Under the pieces are notes generated by a model. It saw nothing but the letters and a program-made list of their open reading frames with translations, had not been told where the DNA came from and did no database searches. A stretch of 64,000 nucleotides of DNA from Bog-756 sp963828385 (lineage in GTDB: Bacteria > Actinomycetota > Acidimicrobiia > Acidimicrobiales > RAAP-2), in assembly GCA_963828385.1 (NCBI GenBank), contig CAWHEF010000002.1, positions 2,232,001 through 2,296,000 on the forward strand, written 5' to 3'. Position numbers and translations under genes: made by a program. This document shows positions 17,322 through 26,149 of this stretch, piece after piece (position 1 is the first letter of the stretch; every line of letters starts with the position of its first letter).

Positions 17322-17674
17322 ACGGATTTGCTGTTGTGAGTACACCGAGTCCCCGTGAAGCGCCGGATGGGACCTGGGTCCGGCTGGGTTTCCCGGTGGG
17401 TGTCTGGCTGGAATTCGCCAGGCAGTACAGCGAGCCGCCTCAGCGGCCAGCCACCTCCAGGGTCCCGAAACGTTGACTGCTCAGTTGGACCACCTCCTTC
17501 CTCTGGTGGGCCCATGCTATCGAGACACTCCCGACCTTCGGTGCCATCGGGTCGAAGGTGGGCGGCGTCGGCGGCGAGGTCGATGACCGATGAGGACGAC
17601 GCTGGTGACCAGGGAGGACATCCGGAAAGGACCCCGGTCGGCCCGGCCGGAGCAGGGACGAAATAGGGACAGTA
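17322..17674. other. Intergenic region without supported gene
   Basis: About 350 bp between terminator and SOS promoter. Open frames exist on both strands but show no domain, no ribosome-binding site and shadow-like composition. I see no RNA gene in it. Confidence 0.5.
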
Positions 17675-17698
17675 CGATACGAACGTATGTTCGTATCG
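17675..17698 (+). promoter_or_regulatory. LexA/SOS box overlapping promoter and start codon of imuA'
   Basis: CGATACGAAC and GTTCGTATCG form 10-bp inverted arms around GTAT. The core CGAACGTATGTTCG fits the actinobacterial SOS box (CGAAC-N4-GTTCG). The box covers the last part of a TACGAT -10 (17673-17678) and the imuA' ATG (17687), so LexA would block both polymerase and the leaderless start. Confidence 0.85.
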
Positions 17699-18520
17699 CC
17701 GTCCGAGCGGGCCGATGGGGCCCCCTCGCATCGACCCCGAGATCGGGAGCAGACGAGAGCGTCGCTGGCCCTGCTGGCCGAACGCACCCGGCCCATCTCC
17801 TCCAGCCGGACCCGGCTCCTCCCCGTGCTCCCACCTCTGGCCGGGCTGCTGCCCGACGCCGGTCTGCGCCGGGGAACCACCATCGTGATCACGCCCATCG
17901 CCACACCCTTGACCGGCATCGCCGCCGCCGATGTCAGCATGGCCCTCGCCCTGTCGGTAGGAGCGTCCAGAGGCGGCTCGTGGTGCGCTCTGGTGGGAGT
18001 GGACGGCCTCGGTGCGGTCAGCGCCCACGACCTCGGCATCGACCTCGATCGGCTGGCTGTCGTCCCCCGTCCCGGCGCCGCCTGGGCCGACGTCGTCGGC
18101 AAGTTGATCGGCGGTATCGACCTCGTCGTGGTGCATCCTCTCTTCTCCCCGCGTCCAGCCATGGCTCGAAGGCTGGCGGCCAGGGCCAGGGAGCGACGAT
18201 CCGTGTTGGTGATCATCCCCGGGCGCTCGGGATGGCCCGAGCATCCCGATGTTCACCTGCGGATCGGTGACCTGCACTGGGAAGGAACCGGGGCGGGGAC
18301 CAGCACCGGTCACCTCTCGGGATGTCGAGTGACGGTGACCGCCACCGGACGACGCTCGGCGACGCGTCCGAGGAGGCAGGCCCTCTGGCTGCCGTCACCG
18401 ACCGGAACGCTGGACATCGAGAAGCCTTCGACGTCCGACCTGGCCCCGGTGGCCCCGGTTGCCCCGGTGGCCCCGGTGGCGATGACGTCCGACCTGGCCG
18501 CGGTGGCGACTCAGCCATGA
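17687..18520 (+). CDS. imuA': ImuA' (RecA-like SOS mutagenesis protein)
   Basis: 277-residue RecA/RadA-like protein that, with ImuB, brings the error-prone polymerase DnaE2 to damaged DNA. GLRRGTTIVIT stands where RecA has its P-loop but lacks GKT, as in mycobacterial ImuA'. ALALSVGASRGGSWCALVG and GIDLVVVHPLFSP match the core strands. The ATG at 17687 lies inside the LexA box, 8 nt after TACGAT, so the message would be leaderless. The C-terminal tail holds APVAPVAPVAPVA from four 9-bp repeats. Its stop overlaps imuB (ATGA). Confidence 0.8.
   Translation: MFVSPSERADGAPSHRPRDREQTRASLALLAERTRPISSSRTRLLPVLPPLAGLLPDAGLRRGTTIVITPIATPLTGIAAADVSMALALSVGASRGGSWCALVGVDGLGAVSAHDLGIDLDRLAVVPRPGAAWADVVGKLIGGIDLVVVHPLFSPRPAMARRLAARARERRSVLVIIPGRSGWPEHPDVHLRIGDLHWEGTGAGTSTGHLSGCRVTVTATGRRSATRPRRQALWLPSPTGTLDIEKPSTSDLAPVAPVAPVAPVAMTSDLAAVATQP
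18442..18477. repeat. Four 9-bp tandem repeats in imuA' tail
   Basis: GGCCCCGGT repeated four times (third copy TGCCCCGGT) encodes alternating Ala-Pro-Val. The array is itself flanked by a longer duplication, ACGTCCGACCTGGCC at 18430s and again at 18485-18499. Confidence 0.85.
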
Positions 18521-19602
18521 ACCGGCTTCTCGTGGTGTTCTGTCCCGAGCTCCTCGATGAGGACGAGAGCGGCGCGTCCCACCGATCGTTCGCCGAGGTG
18601 ACAGAAGCGGTCGAGACGTACTGCCCCTGGGTGACAACGGTGAGCCTCGGCATCTGCTCGCTCCCGGCCCGGGGACCGTCTCGGTATTTCGGCGGAGAGC
18701 ACGCCCTTGGACGGCGCATCGCCGAGACCGTCGGCGCCATCACCACGGTTGAGGTTGGGGTGGCTGACGGGCTGTTCGCCGCCGTGCTCGCCGCACGCCA
18801 AGGGCTGATCGTCCCGGCGGGGGGAACGGCCGATTTCCTGGCGCCGTTCCCGGTAGCGGTTCTCGGGCACCCCGAGCTCGCCGAGCTGCTCCATCGATTG
18901 GGCGTCCGGACCGTGGGGGACTTCGCCGCTCTTCCCGAGTCCCATGTGCTCGGCCGGTTCGGAGGCGACGGGATCCGTTGCCACCGCGTGGCATGCGGCC
19001 AAAGCGGTGAGCTGGACGATCCGGGCAGCACCCCGGCCGGTGCTCGAGGCGTCTCCCGCGCCCGGGACATCTCCCGCGCCCGGGACGCCGGCCAGGCCGG
19101 GTTCTGGGGAGGGGCGAGTGATGCCGATGTCCGAGCCGGGCAAGCGCTGGCGTCCGTCCAGGACCTTCTCGGTCCCGACAGCGTGGTGATCGCTCGGACC
19201 CAGGGCGGTCGCGGGCCCGCGCAGCGAGCCCGGTTCGTCACCTGGAACGCGCAGGTCGGCCGAGTAGATCCCGTCTCGTGCGCACCATGGCCCGGGCAGA
19301 TCCCCCCGCCGGCGCCGGTGCTCGTGCACCCCGACCCCCAACCGGTCGAACTGGTCGACGAGGACGGAGGCTCGGTGACGGTATCGGGACGAGGCCTGCT
19401 CACGACCACTCCCGGTCGGCTGTCCGTAGAGAAGGGACCCTGGTCGGCCGTGACCATGTGGGCCGGACCATGGCCGTCCGACGAGCGGTGGTGGTCGCGG
19501 ACCCGACGGCGGAACGCCCGCCTTCAAGTGGTGACCGGGATCGCCGCGTACCTGCTGATGGCCGAACGAGGTCGGTGGTGGGTCGAAGCCACCTACGGAT
19601 GA
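18517..19602 (+). CDS. imuB: ImuB-like inactive Y-family polymerase homologue, internally shortened
   Basis: 361-residue ImuB-like hub protein of the SOS mutasome. The N-terminal Y-family palm/fingers part is recognisable (RLLVVFCPELLDE, the GPSRYFGGEHALGRRI region, GVRTVGDFAALP helix-hairpin-helix) and lacks the catalytic acids, as in ImuB. At residues 193-198 QAGFWG resembles the ImuB clamp-binding motif (QLPLWG in M. tuberculosis). Between residue 165 and this motif only about 28 residues remain, where ImuB should have the ~150-residue little finger; an 18-bp duplication lies there. C-terminal interaction region is intact. ATGA-coupled to imuA'. Confidence 0.78.
   Translation: MNRLLVVFCPELLDEDESGASHRSFAEVTEAVETYCPWVTTVSLGICSLPARGPSRYFGGEHALGRRIAETVGAITTVEVGVADGLFAAVLAARQGLIVPAGGTADFLAPFPVAVLGHPELAELLHRLGVRTVGDFAALPESHVLGRFGGDGIRCHRVACGQSGELDDPGSTPAGARGVSRARDISRARDAGQAGFWGGASDADVRAGQALASVQDLLGPDSVVIARTQGGRGPAQRARFVTWNAQVGRVDPVSCAPWPGQIPPPAPVLVHPDPQPVELVDEDGGSVTVSGRGLLTTTPGRLSVEKGPWSAVTMWAGPWPSDERWWSRTRRRNARLQVVTGIAAYLLMAERGRWWVEATYG
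19051..19086. repeat. 18-bp tandem duplication inside imuB
   Basis: GTCTCCCGCGCCCGGGAC followed by ATCTCCCGCGCCCGGGAC (one mismatch), coding for SRARDISRARD at the place where the little-finger domain appears to be missing. Confidence 0.85.
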
Positions 19603-19713
19603 GCGGGACAGCGCGGGACAGCGCGGGGCAGCGCGGCGCAGGGCAGCGCGGCGCAGGGCAGCGCGGCGCGGGACAGCGCGGGGCAGCGCGGCGCAGGGCA
19701 GCGCGGCCAGGCA
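19603..19713. repeat. Intergenic minisatellite between imuB and dnaE2
   Basis: About nine GC-only units of 10 and 15 bp, GCGCGGG(A/G)CA and GCGCGGCGC(A/G)GG(G/A)CA, starting right after the imuB stop and ending 16 bp before dnaE2. No spacer structure, so not a CRISPR. It spaces dnaE2 about 127 bp from imuB. Confidence 0.9.
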
Positions 19714-19729
19714 GAGAGGACGACGAGAG

Positions 19730-22700
19730 ATGGCATACGCCGAGCTGCACGCGCACTCCAACTTCTCCTTCCTCGACGGGGCCAGCCATCCAGAGGAGCT
19801 GGCCGCCGAGGCAGTCCGGCTCGGGCTCTCGGGCTTGGCACTGACCGACCACAACGGTCTCTACGGGACGGTCCGCTTCGCCGAAGCAGCCCGGGCCTTC
19901 GGCCTGCCCACCGTGTTCGGTGCCGAGCTGACCATCGCCGAGACGGGGACCGCCGTCACCGCCCGGTCCCGATCCCGGCCCCCCATCCGACCGCAGCCCG
20001 CGCTGGACCGGACCGCCGCACCCGACCGGACCGGCACTCCCGATCCCGAGGGGGCCCACCTGATCGTGCTGGCCCGCGACCTCGAGGGGTACCGGAAGCT
20101 CAGCCGGCTGATCGCACAGGCCCACCTCGATGGCGGCGCGAAGAACCGGCCGGTCGTCACCCTCGACCGTCTGACCGAACAGCACAACCGGACCGAGCCC
20201 CACGAGCCCCACGACGACCACGACACCCACGAGCACCACGACGACCACGACCCTCACTGGCAGATCCTCACCGGCTGCCGGAAGGGGGCGCTCGCCACCG
20301 CCCTCACCACCGGCGGCCCCAGGCGGGCGGCCAGGGTCCTCGACGACCTGATCGACCGGTTCGGGCGGGACAACGTGGCCGTCGAGCTGTGGGACCACGG
20401 TGACCCCATCGACGTCGGCCGCAACGACGCCCTGGCCCTCCTGGCCACGGAGCGGGGAGTGGCCCCCGTCGCCACCAACAACGTGCACTACGCCACGCCG
20501 GCCCGGTTCCCGCTCGCCACCGCCCTCGCCGCCGTCCGGGCCCGCCGTCCCTTGGAGGCTCTCGAGGGATGGCTGCCGGCGTCGGCCATGGCCTGCCTGC
20601 GCGGCGAAGGCGAGCAGCGGCGGCGATTCGCCCGGTGGCCCGGGGTGATCGACCAGGCCGCCGAGATCGCCGCCCGCTGCGCCTTCGACCTCCGTCTCGT
20701 CGCTCCCCGCCTCCCCGACTTCCCCGTGCCCGAGGGGCACACCGAGCAGACCTGGCTCGCCGAGCTGGTCCGCCAGGGGGCCATCGCTCGGTACGGGCCC
20801 CGCCACGCCGAACGGGTGGTCGGCGCCTGGGCCCAGCTCGACCGCGAGCTGGCCGTCATCGGCGAGCTCGGCTTCGCCGGCTACTTCCTCACCGTGTGGG
20901 ACATCGTGGCCTTCTGCCGGGAGAAGGACATCTTCTGCCAGGGCCGGGGGTCGGCAGCGACCTCGGCGGTCTGTTACGCCCTCGGCATCACCAACGTCGA
21001 CGCCGTCGACCTCGGGCTCCTCTTCGAGCGGTTCCTGTCCCCGGCCCGGGACGGGCCGCCCGACATCGACGTCGACATCGAGTCCGGCCGTCGTGAAGAG
21101 GTCATCCAGTACGTCTATACGACCTACGGGCGGCTGCATGCCGCCCAGGTGGCCAACGTGATCACCTACCGGTCCCGCTCCGCCCTGCGCGACGTGGGCA
21201 AGGCCCTCGGCCACCCGCCCGCAGGAGGTCGACGCCTGGGCCAAGTCGGTCGACCGGGGCGAGCCGCTCGCCCAACGCACCGACCTGCCCCCTCTCGTCC
21301 GGGACCTGGCCAGTGACCTGACCGACTTCCCCCGCCATCTCGGCATCCACTCCGGCGGCATGGTCATCTGCGACCGCCCCGTGGTCGAGGTCTGCCCGGT
21401 CGAGTGGGCCCGGATGCCCGGGCGCAGCGTGCTCCAGTGGGACAAGGACGACTGCGCCGCCGCCGGGCTGGTCAAGTTCGACCTACTCGGCCTGGGCATG
21501 CTGACCGCCCTCCACCACATGGTCGACCTGGTGCGCGAGTACCACCGGGTCGAGATCGACCTGTCCCGGCTGCCTCAGCAACCCGAGGTCTACGACCTCC
21601 TGTGCAAAGCCGACACCGTGGGCGTGTTCCAGGTCGAGTCGCGGGCCCAGATGAACACCCTCCCCCGGGTCCAGCCCCGCTGCTTCTACGACCTGGCCAT
21701 CGAGGTCGCCCTCATCCGGCCCGGGCCCATCCAGGGCCAGGCCGTCCACCCCTACATCCGGCGGCGCAACGGGACCGAGCCCGTGACCTACCTCCACCCC
21801 CTGCTCGAGCCGGCGCTCGAGCGCACGCTCGGTGTCCCGCTCTTCCAGGAGCAGCTCATGCAGATCGCCATCGACGTGGCCGGGTTCACCCCCACCGAGT
21901 CCGACGAGCTCCGCCAGGCGATGAGCGCCAAGCGGTCGGGCACGCGCATGGTCCGGCTCCGCGACCGGCTGTTCGCCGGCATGGCCGTCCGCAACATCCC
22001 CCCCGACGTGTGCGAGCAGGTGTACGCGGCGCTCGCCGCCTTCGCCAACTTCGGGTTCCCCGAGAGCCACTCGGTGGCCTTCGCCCATCTCGTGTACTCG
22101 ACCGCCTGGTGCAAGGTGCACTACCCCGCCGCCTTCACCGCCGGCCTGCTCAACGCCCAGCCCATGGGGTTCTGGTCCCCGCAGAGCCTCATCGCCGACG
22201 CCAAGCGCCACGGCGTCGTGGTCAGGCGGCCCGATGTGAACCTCGGTCGGGACGGTGCCTGTCTCGAGGCGGCCTGCTTGGAGGCGGCCGGGACGGGGAC
22301 CCGGTGCTGTGGGACCGGTGCCCCTGGCGACACCGGCCACGCCGCCTGGACCGGGTCGGCCGATCCCGGCGAGCCGGCCATCCGGCTCGGGCTCTCCTCG
22401 GTGCGCGGCATCGGGGAGGAGACGGCGAAGCGGATCGCCGAGGGCCGGCCGTGGTCGGGCATGGAGGACCTGGTGCGCCGGGCCGGCGTCACCCGCTCCC
22501 AGTTGGAGGCGCTGGCCACCGCCGGCGCCCTCGACGGCCTCGGCGACGGCACCCCTCCGATTTCGTGTTCGACCGTTGGGCCGCCGGTCATCGCTCCGGC
22601 CGCCGACCGCCGCCCGTTGGTCTGGAAGGCGGGGGCGGCCTCCCAGGCCACCCCGGATCGCCTCCCCGGCGTGGTCACCGGGGCCGATCCCCCGTCGCTC

Positions 22701-23120
22701 CCGCGTCCGGGACCCTGGGAGGAAGTGGCCGACGACCTGTGGTCCCTCGGCATGACCCCCGACACCACCGCCATGGAGCTCGCCCGGGACCAGTTGAACC
22801 GGAAGGGCGTGGTCCCCGCCGGCAGGCTCCGGGGTCGACCGGCGGGGCAGCGGCTGACGGTGGCGGGCGTGGTGACCCATCGCCAGCAGCCCGAGAGCGC
22901 ACGGGGTGCGGTCTTCTTGAACCTGGAGGACGAGACCGGGATGGTCAACGTCGTGTGCTCCCGGGGGGCGTGGGTCCGGTGGAAGCCGGTGGCCCGGTCG
23001 AACCCGGCCCTGCTCGTCCGGGGCCGCATCGAGCGGTCGGAGGGCTCGATGACCCTCGTCGCCGAGCGGTTCGAGCCCTTGGAGCTCGGTCCGGTCCCGC
23101 CGTCACGGGACTTCCGGTGA
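19730..23120 (+). CDS. dnaE2: Error-prone DNA polymerase III alpha subunit DnaE2, apparent frameshift
   Basis: C-family polymerase of the SOS mutasome, about 1129 residues once repaired. N-terminal PHP domain (ELHAHSNFSFLDGASHPEEL, ALTDHNGLYG); palm with catalytic acids in PDIDVDIES; later DKDDCAAAGLVKFDLLGLGML, then helix-hairpin-helix and OB fold. Frame 1 runs to 21316 as nonsense after VGKALGHP; the true frame resumes as QEVDAWAKSVDRGEPL. Removing one C from the run at 21218-21220 restores it. A His/Asp-rich insert (20196-20260, HDDHDTHEHHDDHD) and a 15-bp repeat at 22257-22286 (CLEAACLEAA) are unusual. Should be transcribed with imuA'-imuB. Confidence 0.85.
22257..22286. repeat. 15-bp in-frame tandem duplication in dnaE2
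   Basis: GCCTGTCTCGAGGCG followed by GCCTGCTTGGAGGCG (3 mismatches) gives ACLEAACLEA. It lies in a low-complexity linker and does not disturb the reading frame. Confidence 0.75.
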
Positions 23121-23152
23121 CCGGCCGGCCCCGCCGGCGCACGCGGTTCCTG

Positions 23153-23207
23153 CCGGCGCACATTGCGCCCTACCGGCGCACACTGCGCCCTACCGGCGCG
23201 CAGCGCC
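23153..23207. repeat. Three 20-bp tandem repeats at the dnaE2/holA 3' junction
   Basis: CCGGCGCACATTGCGCCCTA, then CCGGCGCACACTGCGCCCTA, then a partial CCGGCGCGCAGCGCC. Convergent dnaE2 ends 32 bp before; the holA stop (23190-23192) lies in the second unit. Each unit can form a small GCGCA..TGCGC hairpin, so the array might also help end transcription. Confidence 0.85.
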
Positions 23208-24245
23208 CCCCAGCCGGGACAGGCGGGCCACCAGCACCTCGAGGACGGCGCTGCTCGGAAGGTCGGTCACGCCGCGCACGTCGAGATCGGCGGCGGCGAT
23301 CAGCTCCAGAGCCCGGGCGATCCCCGTGCTCCCGAGCCGGCGACCCTGCGTCATCGCCTTCTTGGCCGGATAGACGGCCCGCATCCCGATCAGCTCGGCG
23401 GCCTGCTCCGGCGTGCGCGCCGCCGAGCCGTCCAACTGGAGCATGTGCCGGTAGTGGCGGTGGAGGATCGCCAGCACGGCGAGCGGATGGGACTCACCGG
23501 AGTCGATCATCCGGCGCAGCACCGACAGGGCCTGAGCCGCGTTCCCGGCGTCGAGGGCGTCCGTCAGGTCCCAGGGGGCAACGGTCCCCGCCGACCCGAG
23601 GAACGGTTCGAGATCCTCGACCGACACCGACGAGCCGGGGCCGTACGCGGTGGCCAGGGTGTCGAGGAGCCCCTCCAGACGACCCATGTCCTCGCCCAGG
23701 TGGTCGGAGAGCAGTGAGGCCGCCGCGCTGTCGAGACGGACGGGGCCGTCTCGCAGGTGTTCGGCGATCCACTCCGATCGCGCCCGTCCGGCGCCGACGT
23801 TGGTGTCGATGACCCGGCCGGCGGCGCCGGCCGCCCGGCTGAGCGAGGCGGTCAGCGCCCCCCCTCCCGCCGCCACGACGAGCGATGTGGTGGCGAGGGG
23901 GCCCTTCAGGTAGTCGACGAGGCGTTTGGCGTCGGCCGCCCCGAGCTTGCCCGCCTCCCGCACCACGACGACCCTGCGATCCACCAGGAACGCCGGGGTG
24001 GTACAGGCATCGATGACCGCACCCACATCGGTCTGATCGGTGCCCGGGCCCCCGAACTCCTCGACCACCAGGGAGGGGTCGTTCTCGCCGACGAGCTCCT
24101 CCACCAGGCCGTGCACGGCCTGGGCCACGAGCGAGGGGTCGTTCCCCTTCACGAGATAGACGGGTCGGACCTCGTGGCCTGTCTCACTCGACGATCCGGT
24201 GTCGCCCGTGCCGGTCTCCGGCGCGGCCGAGGACGGACCGGTCAT
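23190..24245 (-). CDS. holA: DNA polymerase III delta subunit
   Basis: 351-residue clamp-loader delta subunit, which opens the beta clamp. The first 40 residues are disordered; the AAA+-like domain begins VYLVKGNDPSLVAQAVHGLV and continues with CTTPAFLVDRRVVVVREAGKL (in two parts: CTTPAFLVDRR, VVVVREAGKL) and the typical lid and collar helices, e.g. RLEGLLDTLATAYG and LAILHRHYRHMLQL. ATG at 24245 overlaps the folP2-type stop (ATGA). It sits back-to-back with dnaE2, which uses the same clamp, but on the opposite strand. Confidence 0.88.
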   Translation of the reverse strand: MTGPSSAAPETGTGDTGSSSETGHEVRPVYLVKGNDPSLVAQAVHGLVEELVGENDPSLVVEEFGGPGTDQTDVGAVIDACTTPAFLVDRRVVVVREAGKLGAADAKRLVDYLKGPLATTSLVVAAGGGALTASLSRAAGAAGRVIDTNVGAGRARSEWIAEHLRDGPVRLDSAAASLLSDHLGEDMGRLEGLLDTLATAYGPGSSVSVEDLEPFLGSAGTVAPWDLTDALDAGNAAQALSVLRRMIDSGESHPLAVLAILHRHYRHMLQLDGSAARTPEQAAELIGMRAVYPAKKAMTQGRRLGSTGIARALELIAAADLDVRGVTDLPSSAVLEVLVARLSRLGGAARR

Positions 24246-25195
24246 CGTCCGGTGCCCCTCGTCGGCTCGACCGCCGCACCGACGGCACTGTCGCCCCGGG
24301 ACCGTCCGGCCGCCACGGGACGCCCGGTTGGATCGTCCCTGTCGCCATCCTGTCTCCGGCGCGCCGCGCTCAGCGCGGCCATGATGTTGCACACCTGGTG
24401 GTGGCCGGCGACATCGTGAACGCGGACGATTCGACACCCGAGCTCCACGCCGAGGGCCCCGGCGGACAGCGACGCCGGGCCTCGCTCGGTGAGATCGAGG
24501 GCGAGGAGCGCCCCGAGGAACGTCTTGTTGGACGCCGACAGCAGGAGGGGGCAGCCGATCTCACAGAGACGGTCCGAGGCCCGCAGCAGGTCCAGCGACT
24601 GGCCGGGCGTCTTGCCCAGGTCGAGCCCGGCGTCGACGACGATCTGCTCGGGCGCCAACCCGGCGCTCCTCGCCCTGCCCACCCGGTCGATGAGGAAGCT
24701 CTCCACGACGTCGACCACGTTCTCGTAGATGGGATCGGGATCGGGCACCCTCGGCCCGATCCTGATGTGGGTGGCCACCACGCTCGCCCCGGCTGCCGCC
24801 GCCACGGTGACGTACGCCGGATCCGAGAAGCCGCTGATGTCATTGCCGAGCACCGCTCCGGCTGCGTAGGCCTCGCCGGCCACCGACGACCGCCAGGTGT
24901 CCACGGACAGCGGGATCGGGAACCGGGCATGCAGGGCCTCGATGGCGGGCACGACCCGGTCCATCTCCTCCTGTTCTGCGACATCCGGGCCCGGTCCGGC
25001 CTTGACCCCCCCGACGTCGAGAACGTCGGCGCCGTCGTCGACCAGCTGCTCTGCCCGGACGAGGAGGTCGTCGAGCGCGTACGTCTCTCCCCTGTCGTAG
25101 AACGAGTCGGGGGTCCGGTTGAGGATGCCCATCACGAGGGCGCGGTCGATGATGTCGTAGGTCCACTCGCCGAGCGACAGCCGCGTTGCGCGCAC
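24242..25195 (-). CDS. folP2: Dihydropteroate synthase homologue, FolP2 type
   Basis: 317-residue TIM-barrel protein of the DHPS family. MGILNRTPDSFYDRG is the pterin-side motif, but the substrate loop reads DVGGVKAGPG instead of the D-x-G-G-x-S-T-R-P-G of true DHPS; this variant is the one in mycobacterial FolP2, which is reported to lack DHPS activity. So it may not make dihydropteroate. GTG at 25195 (VRATRLSLGEW) is chosen because frames further upstream run into tandem repeats. Coupled to holA by ATGA. Confidence 0.82.
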   Translation of the reverse strand: MRATRLSLGEWTYDIIDRALVMGILNRTPDSFYDRGETYALDDLLVRAEQLVDDGADVLDVGGVKAGPGPDVAEQEEMDRVVPAIEALHARFPIPLSVDTWRSSVAGEAYAAGAVLGNDISGFSDPAYVTVAAAAGASVVATHIRIGPRVPDPDPIYENVVDVVESFLIDRVGRARSAGLAPEQIVVDAGLDLGKTPGQSLDLLRASDRLCEIGCPLLLSASNKTFLGALLALDLTERGPASLSAGALGVELGCRIVRVHDVAGHHQVCNIMAALSAARRRQDGDRDDPTGRPVAAGRSRGDSAVGAAVEPTRGTGR

Positions 25196-25220
25196 GGGCG
25201 AGACGCTACTCAGTCGCTGT

Positions 25221-25282
25221 CCGGCGAGGTCACTGCCGCCCTCCGGCGAGGTCACTGCCGCTCTCCGGGAAGGTCACTGCCT
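25221..25282. repeat. Three 22-bp tandem repeats between thioredoxin and folP2 genes
   Basis: CCGGCGAGGTCACTGCCGC plus CCT or TCT, at 25221-25242 and 25243-25264, and a shorter third unit CCGGGAAGGTCACTGCCT at 25265-25282. The array fills the 86-bp gap between the two genes. Confidence 0.9.
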
Positions 25283-26002
25283 CAGAAGAGACGGCCGGTC
25301 AGCGCCTTTCGGTAGGTGGCGGTGCGGGGATCGTCGGGACCGAGCGCCTCCAATACGTCGACGAACTCCTGCCGGGCGTCTTCGTCGTCCCGCACCCGGT
25401 CCAAGAGTGCCTCCAGCCGTTGCTCCACGCCGTCGCCGGCCACGTCGACGTCCTGGGAGGCCAGCCGGGCCTCGGCCGCCAACCTGCCGCGTCTCGGCCG
25501 TCTCTGGGATCCGCCCGAGAAGCGACATGGCCTCGTCGGCCGCGCCCCGTTCGATCAGCATCGAGGCCAGTGCCGTGATCGCCCCTTCGTGATCGGACTC
25601 GAGCTCGAGCGCTCTCCGCAGCGGTTCCTCACTACCGTCCGCCCGGGCCTTCTCGACCAGGAGATCCGCCTCGGAGGGCTTGGGAGCCAGCTTGCCCACG
25701 AACTCGGTCACCCCCGCCTCGGGCAGGGCACCGACGAACCCGTCCACGACCTTGCCGTCCTTCAACGCGAAAACTGCCGGGATCGACTGCACCTGGAAGC
25801 TCCCGGCGATCGCCGGGTTCTCGTCCACGTTGACCTTGGCCAGCTCGACGGCGCCCTCGGTGGCCGCGATCACCTTCTCCAGGATCGGGCCGAGCGTGCG
25901 GCACGGACCGCACCAGGACGCCCACAGGTCGACGACCACCGGCACCACCGAGGACCGAGCGAGCACCGCCTCTTCGAACGTGGCATCGGTGACGTCGGTC
26001 AT
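25282..26002 (-). CDS. Thioredoxin/TPR protein (YbbN-like), apparent frameshift
   Basis: Thioredoxin domain (about residues 1-110) with the active site WCGPC, cis-Pro loop SIPAVF and a C-terminal TPR-like helical domain (about 110-239), as in the YbbN/Rv1324 family of chaperone-like thioredoxins. The frame of the N-terminal part decays after LLGRIPETAETR; the true C terminus, LAAEARLASQDVDVAGDGVE and onward to KALTGRLF, lies in another frame ending at 25282. Removing one base of GG near 25481-25484 (minus strand CAGGTTGG) rejoins them. ATG at 26002. Confidence 0.8.
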
Positions 26003-26149
26003 CCCCGTGACGATACCGTCCAGACCCTTTCGACCATCCGGATGCCACCGCGGCCCGGATCCGGACGAGGCCCGCTGAGCGGTCTCACCTCACCGACAGC
26101 ATGGCCGCCGCATGGGCAGCCGGCGCCGGCGCGGGTAGCGTCGTGGGCC

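Noticed and set aside
17355..17666. Plus-strand frame between terminator and SOS box
   Set aside because: No ribosome site, no domain; ends within the mutasome promoter region.
19603..19713. CRISPR array
   Set aside because: Units are contiguous without unique spacers and there are no cas genes.
19400..21520. 706-codon open frame on the minus strand
   Set aside because: Antisense to imuB/dnaE2; low-complexity Gly/Asp/Val-rich translation without domains.
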